DNA of 64,000 nt from Candidatus Edwardsbacteria bacterium. GTDB lineage: Bacteria; Edwardsbacteria; AC1; EtOH8. How positions within the stretch are numbered: the first letter of the stretch is position 1; every line of letters begins with the position of its first letter. A program made the translations under genes and the position numbers. The stretch is taken from contig JAVHLB010000004.1 in the NCBI GenBank assembly GCA_031082425.1, positions 196,382 to 260,381 of the forward strand, in the 5' to 3' direction. Under the pieces are notes generated by a model, which was not told where the DNA came from, searched no databases, and saw only the letters and a program-made list of their open reading frames with translations. Positions 42,777-50,398 of this stretch are shown here, one piece after another.

Positions 42777-44594
42777 TTATTTGGGATACACCCCTAACGC
42801 CTGGTTCCACTCGGTCAGCTTTTTGATCCTCTCCTTCTTGTCCTCGGGGATCACCAGCGGCCGGCCCCGGCCGTCGATGATCAGCCCCACCGTCCCGCCC
42901 TCCAGGTCAACCTCCATCTCCTTGCCCTTGCCGGCTCCGATATCGAAGCCCTTGGCCGGTACCACCACCGCCTTCAACTTTTCGGCCAGCGGGATCAGCT
43001 TCATCTGGCCGACCTTGACGTTCTCCTCGACCACCGAGCCGTCCTCCCTGGTGTATTTGACGGTGACGCAGTTCTGGCCCTCCTTGCCCTGTCCGGTGGG
43101 GCAGATGCAGGAGCCCAGGCGCACCAGGCAATCCTTGAGGAAGACCTCGTTGGCCGCCTTGGCGTGGACCGTGGAAAGCACCCCCAAATGCGGGGCCATG
43201 AAGATGGAATCCACCGCCATGGTGGTGATGCCCTCGGGCTGGAAGGCGTCGATCATCATCAGGGCCGACTGCACCCGGCGCGGGGCGTGCGACAGCACCC
43301 CTCCGGAGCCGATCAGGATCTTCAGGTCCATCATGTTGATCAGGGTCTCGCCGGAGCCGGTCTGCTCGAAGGCGTCGGAGATGGTCCGCTCCTGCTGGAC
43401 CCCCTTGAGCCCCACCGCCATCGATTTGTGCTGGACGAAGGCCAGCCTCAGGGCCTCGCGGGAGATGGCCTGCTCGATCTGCAGCTCCTCCTGGGTCTGG
43501 GGGATGGTGGTGGGGCGGATCATCTTGTTGCGGATCCGGTTCCGGACCTCGGCCTCATCCATCTCGAACGGCACCCAGCGCATGATGTTGGCGATGCCGG
43601 CCTCGGCCAGCACGTTGGAGATGGAGTAGCTCATCCCCAGGTTGGCCGAGACGGTGCGGTTGAAGACGTCGCTGTCGGTGCCCTTGTCGAAGAACACCGA
43701 GAAGACGTCGGTGGTGGCCCCGCCGATATCCACCCCCACCGCCGCGATATGCTCGGCCTTGGCCAGGGATTGGATCATCAGCCCCACCGCGCCGGGGGTG
43801 GGCATGATCGGCACCTCATGGGCCATGGCCATCAGTTTTTTATAGCCCGGGGCGTGGGCCATCACGTGTTCCATGAAGACGTCGTGGATGGCGTCGCGGG
43901 CCGGGGTCAGGTTCTCGCGCTCCAGCACCGGGCGCAGGTTGTCCTTGATCAGCAGGGCGGTCTTGGATTCCAGGGTCTTGGTGATGATCTCCCGGGCGTC
44001 CTTGTTCCCGGCGTAGATCACCGGCAGGCGGTAGCTGGTCCCGAAGCGGGGCTTGGGGTCGGCCGCCGCGATCAGCTCGGCCATCTCGGCCACGTGGGTG
44101 ACCGTCCCCCCGTCGATGCCGCCGGACAGCAGGATCATGTCCGGCCGCAGGTGGCGGATCCTTTCGATCCGCTGGTGCGGCAGGCGGCCGTCGTTGGAGG
44201 CCAGCACGTCCATCACGATGGCCCCGGCCCCCAGGGCCGCCCGGGCGGCCGATTCGCCGGTCATGGATTTGACCACTCCGGCCACCATCATCTGCAGGCC
44301 GCCACCGGCCGAGGAGGTGGACATGTAGATGTCCACCCCGTTCAGGCCCTCGGCCGGGGTGATGATGTCGTCGCCGTTGAGTATCTTGCGGCCCGACAGC
44401 TCCTCCACCTCGCGCACCGAGTTGAGCACCCCCTTGGTGACGTCCTCGAAGGGCTTCTCCACCGTGGTGGGGGCCTCGCCCCGGGTGGTCTGGCGGTATT
44501 CGCCGTTCTTGTATTCGATCAGGATCGCCTTGGTGGTGGTGCTGCCGCAGTCGGTGATCAGGATCGTTTTAAGCTTGTTGGGATCAACTGCCAT
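42777..44594 (-). CDS. MutL-family (glutamate mutase L-like) ASKHA ATPase
   Basis: 605 residues. The actin/hsp70-type ATPase core shows phosphate-1 LITDCGSTTTKAILIEY, phosphate-2 AAVGVDIGGATTDVFSVF near residue 290 and an adenosine-type IGSGGVLSHAPRR near residue 430. Other family blocks are STSSAGGGLQMMVAGVV and ILLSGGIDGGTVTHVAEMAE. In clostridia MutL lies with the B12-dependent glutamate mutase genes and may repair that enzyme, but no mutase subunit occurs here. The protein is longer than the clostridial form as I recall it (about 460), with an extra C-terminal part (residues 480-605). Here it heads a membrane-protein cluster, so it may power or switch that complex. Confidence 0.85.
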   Translation of the reverse strand: MAVDPNKLKTILITDCGSTTTKAILIEYKNGEYRQTTRGEAPTTVEKPFEDVTKGVLNSVREVEELSGRKILNGDDIITPAEGLNGVDIYMSTSSAGGGLQMMVAGVVKSMTGESAARAALGAGAIVMDVLASNDGRLPHQRIERIRHLRPDMILLSGGIDGGTVTHVAEMAELIAAADPKPRFGTSYRLPVIYAGNKDAREIITKTLESKTALLIKDNLRPVLERENLTPARDAIHDVFMEHVMAHAPGYKKLMAMAHEVPIMPTPGAVGLMIQSLAKAEHIAAVGVDIGGATTDVFSVFFDKGTDSDVFNRTVSANLGMSYSISNVLAEAGIANIMRWVPFEMDEAEVRNRIRNKMIRPTTIPQTQEELQIEQAISREALRLAFVQHKSMAVGLKGVQQERTISDAFEQTGSGETLINMMDLKILIGSGGVLSHAPRRVQSALMMIDAFQPEGITTMAVDSIFMAPHLGVLSTVHAKAANEVFLKDCLVRLGSCICPTGQGKEGQNCVTVKYTREDGSVVEENVKVGQMKLIPLAEKLKAVVVPAKGFDIGAGKGKEMEVDLEGGTVGLIIDGRGRPLVIPEDKKERIKKLTEWNQALGVYPK

Positions 44595-44642
44595 CGTCGT
44601 CTCCTAATGGGTTATATGAATTAGATTTATTTTTTCACTGTC

Positions 44643-44662
44643 ATTCCTGCAACAGCAGGAAT
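44643..44662. repeat. Inverted repeat ATTCCTGC-AACA-GCAGGAAT
   Basis: Eight-bp arms, 4-base loop, within GTCATTCCTGC...GCAGGAATCC. This kind of palindrome recurs in the intergenic DNA of many bacteria. Followed at about 44677-44697 by a loosely 7-periodic stretch. Confidence 0.7.
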
Positions 44663-44710
44663 CCAGGGTACTGATTGGACACGGATTAACACAGATTTTT
44701 TAGCACCTTT

Positions 44711-44744
44711 CCTTCTCCGCATCGGGGAGGGCTAGGAAGGGGTC
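44711..44744. repeat. GA-rich palindromic intergenic element (copy b)
   Basis: CCTTCTCCGCATCGGGGAGG then GCTAGGAAGGGGTC, between the MutL-like gene and the 132-residue gene. Confidence 0.75.
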
Positions 44745-44770
44745 TGTTTCTGGCGAAGTGTCTTTCACCC

Positions 44771-45169
44771 CTACTTTATACCGATTTTGCTTTTGATCTT
44801 CTCCCACCAGGTCTTCCTGCCCTCGGCTTTTCTCAGCTTCCTGGATTCGTCCTTCTCGGCCTTTTCCCGGGCCTGCCACTCGGCCTCCTGGCGCTCGATC
44901 TCCTGCAGCAGCAGTTCCACGTTCTCCCGGTCCTCCATCAGCACCGCGAATTCGTCGTACTCCCTGCGGTTCAGAAAGGCCTGGACCATGGGCTGGAAGA
45001 AGATCAGGGCCTGGCTGCCGATGAAGGTCAGCGGCTTGACCGATTCCAGGAACATGATGGCCGGGACGGTCAGCTTGCGCTTGACCACCTGGTTGGCGAT
45101 CTTGGCCAGAAGTTCCTTGGCCCGTTCCGGGCTGACCTCACTTAGATCGGAGATGGTGGAATTTGACAT
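44771..45169 (-). CDS. Small helical protein at the head of the MutL-like cluster (132 aa)
   Basis: Mostly helical, soluble. A hydrophobic central helix pair (LTVPAIMFLESVKPLTFIGS, then ALIFFQPMVQAFLNRREYDE) is followed by a charged, probably coiled-coil tail rich in Glu, Lys and Arg (residues 85-132, ending KIKSKIGIK). I recognise no named family. It is the first gene of the run that continues into the MutL-like ATPase. The amphipathic middle and basic end suggest membrane-surface attachment or a regulatory subunit; this is inference. Confidence 0.7.
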   Translation of the reverse strand: MSNSTISDLSEVSPERAKELLAKIANQVVKRKLTVPAIMFLESVKPLTFIGSQALIFFQPMVQAFLNRREYDEFAVLMEDRENVELLLQEIERQEAEWQAREKAEKDESRKLRKAEGRKTWWEKIKSKIGIK

Positions 45170-45203
45170 GATGCCTTTTATACCAAAATATTGATACTTA
45201 AAC

Positions 45204-45270
45204 TTCCCCTCTAACCAAGAGGGGTTTAGGGGTGTGTCTCCCCTCTAATAAGAGGGGTTGGGAGTTTGTC
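45204..45270. repeat. GA-rich palindromic intergenic element (copy c, doubled)
   Basis: Two adjacent CCCCTCT...AGAGGGG hairpins separated by TTTAGGGGTGTGTCT, filling most of the gap before the 132-residue gene's promoter region. Confidence 0.7.
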
Positions 45271-46519
45271 ACCGTACTATCACCATCTTCCCGGTGGCCG
45301 TCTGTCCATTTGATTCCAGCCGCGCCAGGTAAACCCCGCTGGCCACTTTCCGGTTGCCGGCATCCCGGCCGTTCCACTGTAAACCGTAAACCCCTGCACT
45401 TTTGAACTCATTGGCCAGCGTCCTTACTTCCTGTCCCAGCAGGTTGTATACTTTTAACGAAGTCATTCCGTTTTGGGGTATCTGATAATTTATCTGATTG
45501 CCCGCCACATTCAACTTTAAACTTTCAACGTTGAACTTAGTCTCGCCGACTTGCTCGTTCGCTATTCCCGCCGCACCGTAGCCCTGGTAAATACCCAGCC
45601 CGGCAGATCCATTCGCCAGGCAAATCAAACTGTCGGCAAAAGCCACGCCATAGGCATCACCAGTCGTGTTGTAGTAACCTGACTGGGTTGGCAATGCCGG
45701 CGCGCTGATGTTGATTACCCGCAGGCCGGAATCCATATCCGCCACATAAGCGTTGTTGCCGGCCACGCTCACAAAGTTGGCATAAACTGCCGTATTGTAA
45801 TATCCTGTTTCGGCGGGGCTGGCCGGATCGCTGACATTGATTATTCGCAAGCCGCCAGCGGCATCGGCCACGTAAGCATAATTGCCCGATATCGCCACTC
45901 CGCTTGCATTGCCGGGTGTGTCGTAGAAGCCGACTTCGGTCGGGCTGGCCGGATCACTGACATCAATCACCCGCAGTCCGTAACCACCATCTGCCACATA
46001 GGCGTAACTGCCAAATACCGCCACGCTATAAGCATAGCCAGGGGTGTCATAGAAGCCCTCCTCGGCCGGGCTGGCCGGATCGCTGACATCGACCACCCGC
46101 AGGCCGGAACTCCGGTCCGCCACGTAAGCGTAATTGCCTGATACTGAGACGCCCCGGGCGCCCCCGGGAGTAATGTAAGCGCCGGTTAAAGTCGGGCTTC
46201 CCGGTATGCTGATGTTGATTATCCTCAGGCCGGAATCTACATCAGCAATATAAGCATAACTGCCGGATACCGCCACACTCCGCCCTCCCCCCGGTGTGTC
46301 ATAGAAGCCTACCTCGACGGGATTGGCCGGAGAACTGAGGTCAACTATCCTCAGGCCAGAAATCCCATCCGCTACGTAGGCATAGCTGCCCGATATTGTC
46401 ACTCCAAAACAATCACCCGGCGTGTTATAAACGCCCACCGTCCTGACATTGGAACTGTCCTGGGCCAAAACTTGACCAGACAGACCGAGTGCAACCGCAA
46501 GAAGAATCTTTGCCTTCAT
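45269..46519 (-). CDS. LVIVD-repeat secreted protein with T9SS sorting domain
   Basis: 416 residues. A signal peptide (to ~20, VLAQ) leads about seven LVIVD-type blades, each about 41-42 residues with the pattern GSYAYVADxxSGLRIVDxSx and a PxxxGFYDTPG turn, forming a beta propeller. The C-terminus (MTSLKVYNLLGQEVRTLANE, NRKVASGVYLARLESNGQTA, KMVIVR) is a T9SS sorting domain. Residues about 328-337 (TKFNVESLKLNV region) are encoded by a heptanucleotide array placed in the linker between propeller and sorting domain. Surface exposed; binding partner unknown. Confidence 0.88.
   Translation of the reverse strand: MKAKILLAVALGLSGQVLAQDSSNVRTVGVYNTPGDCFGVTISGSYAYVADGISGLRIVDLSSPANPVEVGFYDTPGGGRSVAVSGSYAYIADVDSGLRIINISIPGSPTLTGAYITPGGARGVSVSGNYAYVADRSSGLRVVDVSDPASPAEEGFYDTPGYAYSVAVFGSYAYVADGGYGLRVIDVSDPASPTEVGFYDTPGNASGVAISGNYAYVADAAGGLRIINVSDPASPAETGYYNTAVYANFVSVAGNNAYVADMDSGLRVINISAPALPTQSGYYNTTGDAYGVAFADSLICLANGSAGLGIYQGYGAAGIANEQVGETKFNVESLKLNVAGNQINYQIPQNGMTSLKVYNLLGQEVRTLANEFKSAGVYGLQWNGRDAGNRKVASGVYLARLESNGQTATGKMVIVR
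45510..45537. repeat. Heptanucleotide array inside the LVIVD gene (4 units)
   Basis: Plus-strand units TTCAACT, TTAAACT, TTCAACG, TTGAACT, in frame, encoding about residues 328-337. Confidence 0.75.
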
Positions 46520-46586
46520 GGCCGCACCTCCGTTATTTACAGTTGAAAACTGTTTGAACCGGCTCGAGCTGTTTCAAATCTATTTA

Positions 46587-46623
46587 CCCTCTCCGCATCG
46601 GGGAGGGATTTAAGGGAGGGGTC
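46587..46623. repeat. GA-rich palindromic intergenic element (copy d)
   Basis: ACCCTCTCCGCATCGGGGAG then GGATTTAAGGGAGGGGT, directly after the gcvPB stop. Confidence 0.75.
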
Positions 46624-48098
46624 TACAGACACTTCCCTGAATATCTTAGCTTCGGCTCCTTGACCGCCTTGACGTCGTCCAGCCGGCCGATGGGCGTATT
46701 GTTGGGCGCGCTCTTTACAATTTCGGGATTGGTTTCGATCTCTTCCGCTATCTTCTTCATGGCGTCGATGAAGGCGTCCAGCGTTTCCCGGCTCTCGGTC
46801 TCGGTGGGCTCGATCATGATGGCCTCGGGCACGATCAGCGGGAAATAGATGGTCGGGGCGTGATAGCCGTAATCCAGCAGCCGCTTGGCGATGTCCAGGG
46901 TCTTGACCCCCTTCTCCCGGAACTTGGTTCCGGAGAAAACGCACTCATGCTTGCAGTGGGCCTTGTAGGGCAGGTCGTAGATCCCCTCCAGCGAGCGCAT
47001 GATGTAGTTGGCATTGATGATGGCGTTCTCCGAGGCCGCCCGGACGCCCTCCGGCCCCAGCATCCGCAGGTAGGTGTAGGCCTTGACCATCACCAGGAAA
47101 TTGCCGAAGAAGGAATGGACCTTGCCGATGCTGTCGGGCCGGTCGTAGTTCAAATAATATTCGGTTTCCCGATTTTCGCTTTTCGCTTCTCGAGCCCCGA
47201 TCGTGGGGACCGGAAGGAATGGCTCCAGCGCCTTGGTGCAGGCCACCCCGCCCCCGCCCGGGCCGCCGCCGCCGTGGGGCGTGGCGAAGGTCTTGTGCAG
47301 GTTGAAGTGCATGGCGTCGATGCCCATGTCGCCGGGCCGGACGATGCCCATCAGGGCGTTGAGGTTGGCTCCGTCCATGAACACCAGGCCGCCGACATCG
47401 TGGACCATTTTGGTGGCGGTGCAGATGTTCTTTTCGAACAGCCCCAGGGTGTTGGGATTGGTCAGCATCAGGGCCGCCACCTCGTTATCCAGGTGGGCTT
47501 TCAGGTCCTCGGGGTCCAGTAGCCCCTGGGCATTGGATCTTATCTGGACCGACTGGTAGCCGCAGATGGTGGCCGAGGCCGGGTTGGTGCCGTGGGCCGA
47601 GTCGGGGATCAGTATCTTCTTTCTGGGATTTCCGTTCTTGGCATGGTAGGCCCGGATCATCATCAGGGCGGTCAGCTCGCCGTGGGCCCCGGCCACCGGC
47701 TGCAGGGTGATGGCCTCCAGCCCGGCGATCCGGCACAGTTGGCCGCCCAGGTCTTTCATCAGCCGCAGGGCCCCCTGCAGGTCCGCCTGGTCCTGCATTG
47801 GATGCAGCCCGGTGAAGCCAGGCAGGCGGGACATATCCTCGTTGACCTTGGGGTTGTATTTCATGGTGCAGGAGCCCAGCGGGTAAAAACCCTTGTCCAC
47901 ATGGTGGTTCAGGGTGGACAGCCGGACGAAGTGGCGCATCACGTCTATCTCCGAGACCTGGGGCAGGCAGGACAGTTCCGGTCGCAAATATTTCTCGGGG
48001 ATCATCTGGCTGACGGGCTTGACGGGCACATCGCAGGCCGGCAGGGGATGCCCCTTGCGGCCGGCGGATGACAGTTCAAAAATGCTCTTCTCGATCAT
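46623..48098 (-). CDS. gcvPB: Glycine dehydrogenase (decarboxylating) subunit 2
   Basis: 491 residues, normal for the split P-protein. It decarboxylates glycine with PLP and passes the aminomethyl group to the lipoyl arm of GcvH. Visible blocks are LGSCTMKYNPKVNEDM, QPVAGAHGELTALMMIRAYH, and the PLP lysine region HFNLHKTFATPHGGGGPGGG. Residues about 303-312 (GAREAKSENRE) are encoded by a heptanucleotide array and look like an in-frame insertion before the conserved YYLNYDRPDSIG. Its gcvPA partner is not upstream; a consensus promoter precedes it, so gcvPB is transcribed on its own here. Confidence 0.95.
   Translation of the reverse strand: MIEKSIFELSSAGRKGHPLPACDVPVKPVSQMIPEKYLRPELSCLPQVSEIDVMRHFVRLSTLNHHVDKGFYPLGSCTMKYNPKVNEDMSRLPGFTGLHPMQDQADLQGALRLMKDLGGQLCRIAGLEAITLQPVAGAHGELTALMMIRAYHAKNGNPRKKILIPDSAHGTNPASATICGYQSVQIRSNAQGLLDPEDLKAHLDNEVAALMLTNPNTLGLFEKNICTATKMVHDVGGLVFMDGANLNALMGIVRPGDMGIDAMHFNLHKTFATPHGGGGPGGGGVACTKALEPFLPVPTIGAREAKSENRETEYYLNYDRPDSIGKVHSFFGNFLVMVKAYTYLRMLGPEGVRAASENAIINANYIMRSLEGIYDLPYKAHCKHECVFSGTKFREKGVKTLDIAKRLLDYGYHAPTIYFPLIVPEAIMIEPTETESRETLDAFIDAMKKIAEEIETNPEIVKSAPNNTPIGRLDDVKAVKEPKLRYSGKCL
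47164..47191. repeat. Heptanucleotide array inside gcvPB (4 units)
   Basis: Plus-strand units GTTTCCC, GATTTTC, GCTTTTC, GCTTCTC, in frame within an otherwise conserved region. Confidence 0.7.
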
Positions 48099-48136
48099 GG
48101 AAATCCTTTAAACAATGTGTTGTAGCATAACAGCAT

Positions 48137-48166
48137 AGGATATCATTAAAGAGTGGATGATGTCAA
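48137..48166 (-). promoter_or_regulatory. Promoter of gcvPB
   Basis: TTGACA (48161-48166), 18-base spacer, TATCCT (48137-48142), predicted start about 30 bases before the gcvPB ATG, which has an AAAGGA ribosome site. No glycine riboswitch fits in the short leader. Confidence 0.75.
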
Positions 48167-48225
48167 GATAAAATTATGGTTGCTTAATGCATCACTTACC
48201 AGCTTCAAAATCATTAGTATAGATC

Positions 48226-48248
48226 AAAAAAGCGCCCTTATGGGCGCT
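48226..48248 (-). terminator. Intrinsic terminator after the 84-residue gene
   Basis: AGCGCCC-ATAA-GGGCGCT followed by TTTTT in the minus-strand transcript, 10 bases past the stop codon of the small gene. The A/T-rich arms on both sides could let it act bidirectionally. Confidence 0.9.
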
Positions 48249-48257
48249 TTTAATTTA

Positions 48258-48512
48258 TCACTCCGCTGGTGGTGCTGGGGGCTTATAAACGTTCTGGATC
48301 CCGGGATCCACCGCCTTAACAGCATTTTCTGCTTCCGCCAGGGAATCATAGGTTCCAAAAGCTCCGGCAATGGCAAACTCATCGATGGATTTTTCCGAAG
48401 TATAATACCAGATATTATTCTCTTTAAGGGCATTGGAATTCTGGTAGGCCTGTTCCGTCGTTGGATGAACAATATATTTCTTTCCGGCTAACCTTATACC
48501 AATATAAATCAT
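48258..48512 (-). CDS. Small hypothetical protein (84 aa)
   Basis: Short soluble protein with a beta-alpha pattern and a Pro-rich end (VYKPPAPPAE). The segment AGAFGTYDSLAEAENAVKAV faintly resembles a SPOR-type repeat, but there is no signal peptide or membrane anchor. Its ATG overlaps the stop of the TPR gene as ATGA and uses the AAAGGAGGTG site inside that gene's end, so it is translationally coupled to it. Followed by a clear terminator, which makes the two genes a complete two-gene transcript. Confidence 0.7.
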   Translation of the reverse strand: MIYIGIRLAGKKYIVHPTTEQAYQNSNALKENNIWYYTSEKSIDEFAIAGAFGTYDSLAEAENAVKAVDPGIQNVYKPPAPPAE

Positions 48513-49456
48513 CTTTTTTCACCTCCTTTCAAAACAAATTGAATTTCTTCGATAAGCCTTTTAGCTTCGTTTTTTATTCCCACAATGTTTACATCTTGTG
48601 AAATGACTTTATCTAAGTAGATCATTGCCTCCCGATCATCCTTCATTCTATGGCAGACATCACCGATGTTTAAAAGGGCCACAACTTTCATAAAGGTCAT
48701 ATTCTGTTGAACGGCTAGGTTATGGCATTCTTTAAACAATTCTTTTGCTTTAGGATAATCGTCTCTGTTGTAGTATTCTAATCCTATATCACACAATATA
48801 TTAACCATACTGCTCTTTTCGCCAATTTCCCGGGAGAGTGAAAATGCCTTGTTAAAATACTCTATACTTCCTTCATGATTCCCCATTTCACGCATTGCTT
48901 TTCCGCATACTTGGTAAGCTCTTATTAGGTTGACTTTATTTGTCAATAATAATAATTTCCCTTGGATCAGCTTTAAGGCTTCACTATATTTTTCGATACT
49001 TATAAGATTATCCGCTATGTTCAACAATACTGCATTAACGCCGTTTTCTTCTTCAAGATTATTATATATTTCAAGTGATTTATTAAATAATTCACTCGCT
49101 TCCTGGAATTTTTCCTTATATTGGAAAGTTTTGCCTAATTGCCGATAGCAATACGCCATGCCTTCACTGCCATTATTTTTTCTATACAAAGCTAAAGAAT
49201 CATGGAATCTTGTTTCTGCCTTTTCAAAGTCGCTTTGGTGCAAATAAACATTCCCTATTTGACCTATAGCTTTTGCTTCTCTTTTTTCGTCCTTTAATTT
49301 TTCGCTGACGAATAAGTTCCTGCTAAAATCAGACAAAGCCTGATCGTAATTACCTATCAAATGGTGCACCTCTCCCCGACTCTCGTAAATATCGGAGATA
49401 TTGCCGTGTGGGTTCAGGTAAAACTTTTCCCAGAATATTTTCCTCGCGGTATTCAT
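48509..49456 (-). CDS. TPR-repeat protein
   Basis: 315 residues, soluble, built almost entirely from tandem TPRs (for example HHLIGNYDQALSDFSRNLFV, AIGQIGNVYLHQSDFEKAET, GMAYCYRQLGKTFQYKEKFQ, and VNILCDIGLEYYNRDDYPKA): about seven motifs. It should act as a protein-binding scaffold, similar to MalT-type or Rap-like TPR regions, but no effector domain is attached. Base composition is visibly more AT-rich than most of the window. Coupled to the 84-residue gene. Confidence 0.82.
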   Translation of the reverse strand: MNTARKIFWEKFYLNPHGNISDIYESRGEVHHLIGNYDQALSDFSRNLFVSEKLKDEKREAKAIGQIGNVYLHQSDFEKAETRFHDSLALYRKNNGSEGMAYCYRQLGKTFQYKEKFQEASELFNKSLEIYNNLEEENGVNAVLLNIADNLISIEKYSEALKLIQGKLLLLTNKVNLIRAYQVCGKAMREMGNHEGSIEYFNKAFSLSREIGEKSSMVNILCDIGLEYYNRDDYPKAKELFKECHNLAVQQNMTFMKVVALLNIGDVCHRMKDDREAMIYLDKVISQDVNIVGIKNEAKRLIEEIQFVLKGGEKR

Positions 49457-49490
49457 CGATGATTTCTTTATTTTGCAATCATAATATATT

Positions 49491-49523
49491 CCCTCTCCCT
49501 CTGGGGGAGGGCCAGGGAGGGGT
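49491..49523. repeat. GA-rich palindromic intergenic element (copy e)
   Basis: CCCTCTCCCTCTGGGGGAGG then GCCAGGGAGGGGT, between the TPR gene and the livF stop. Confidence 0.8.
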
Positions 49524-49529
49524 CAACCC

Positions 49530-50234
49530 TTACGCCCCCAGATAGCTGGCCTTCACTTTTTCGTTATTCAGCAGTGCCCTGCCTGCCCCCTCCAGTACGA
49601 TATTGCCGGTCTCCAGAATGTAGCCCCGGTCGGCTATCTCCAGAGAGCGCTGGGCATTCTGCTCCACTAAAAGAATCGTGGTCCCGCTTTGCCGGATGTT
49701 TTGGATCACCTGGAATATCCGGTCCACGATGATGGGGGCCAGGCCCAGCGAGGGCTCATCCAGCAGCAGCATTTTGGGAGCGGCCATCAGCCCCCGGGCG
49801 ATGGCCAGCATCTGCTGTTCCCCGCCGGACAGCGTACCGCCCTTCTGCCCTTTTCGTTCCCGGAGCTTGGGAAAGATGTCCAGGACCTTGCCCAACGATT
49901 CCTGCTTTTGTTTTTTATCGGAAATCAGGTAGGCCCCCAGGTCCAGGTTCTCCAGCACCGTCAGCCCGGGGAATATCCTCCTGCCCTCCGGCACCTGCAC
50001 CAGCCCCATGCCGACGATATCGTCGGCCGGCCGGCCGTTGATCTCCTGCCCGGAGAATTCTATTTTCCCGCCCCGGACCGGCAGTATCCCGGAGACGGCC
50101 GAAATGGCTGTGCTCTTGCCGGCCCCTTTGGAGCCCAGCACCGCCACTATCTCCCCGGGATCCACCCGGAAGGTGATCCCGTGAAGCACCTCCAGGCTGC
50201 CGTATGAGACTTGAAGTTCTGATACTTTTAACAT
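49530..50234 (-). CDS. livF: ABC transporter ATP-binding protein, LivF type
   Basis: 234 residues. Walker A is GSKGAGKST, the signature LSGGEQQMLAIARGLM, Walker B MLLLDEPSLGLAP and the H-loop region is replaced by LVEQNAQRSLEIADRGYIL, as in LivF. The N-terminal LKVSELQVSYGSLEVLHGI is typical. LivF energises branched-chain amino acid or urea-type uptake together with LivG, LivH, LivM and a binding protein, but none of these is next to it here; the 5' side is a heptanucleotide array and then a peptidase. It may serve a system elsewhere, or the operon continued outside this arrangement in the past. Confidence 0.85.
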   Translation of the reverse strand: MLKVSELQVSYGSLEVLHGITFRVDPGEIVAVLGSKGAGKSTAISAVSGILPVRGGKIEFSGQEINGRPADDIVGMGLVQVPEGRRIFPGLTVLENLDLGAYLISDKKQKQESLGKVLDIFPKLRERKGQKGGTLSGGEQQMLAIARGLMAAPKMLLLDEPSLGLAPIIVDRIFQVIQNIRQSGTTILLVEQNAQRSLEIADRGYILETGNIVLEGAGRALLNNEKVKASYLGA

Positions 50235-50246
50235 GATATCATTTCA

Positions 50247-50393
50247 ACCACAAAGCGCACTAAGTTCACAAAGATTTTACTTGAATTCTTTTACCGAATG
50301 CTGTCTGCCGCACACTGTATACTCAACACTTTTTACCGGATACTGCATATCGTATACTGAATACCAAATACTGTATACAGTATACTTCACCCT
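50247..50393. repeat. Long degenerate heptanucleotide array, about 21 units
   Basis: Fills nearly the whole gap between livF and the MA-peptidase gene. In one unbroken 7-base phase the plus strand reads ACCACAA, AGCGCAC, TAAGTTC, ACAAAGA, TTTTACT ... GTATACT, CAACACT, TTTTACC, GGATACT, GCATATC, GTATACT, GAATACC, AAATACT, GTATACA, GTATACT. The second half has the clear consensus NNATACT. Confidence 0.85.
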
Positions 50394-50398
50394 GCTAT

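Noticed and set aside
43164..44624. Long plus-strand frame (486 codons) opposite the MutL-like gene
   Set aside because: His/Gly/Pro/Gln-rich composition typical of the complement of a GC-rich gene; no ribosome site; the minus-strand frame has clear ATPase motifs.
48099..48136. Glycine riboswitch before gcvPB
   Set aside because: The leader between promoter and ATG is only about 30 bases and shows no aptamer motif.
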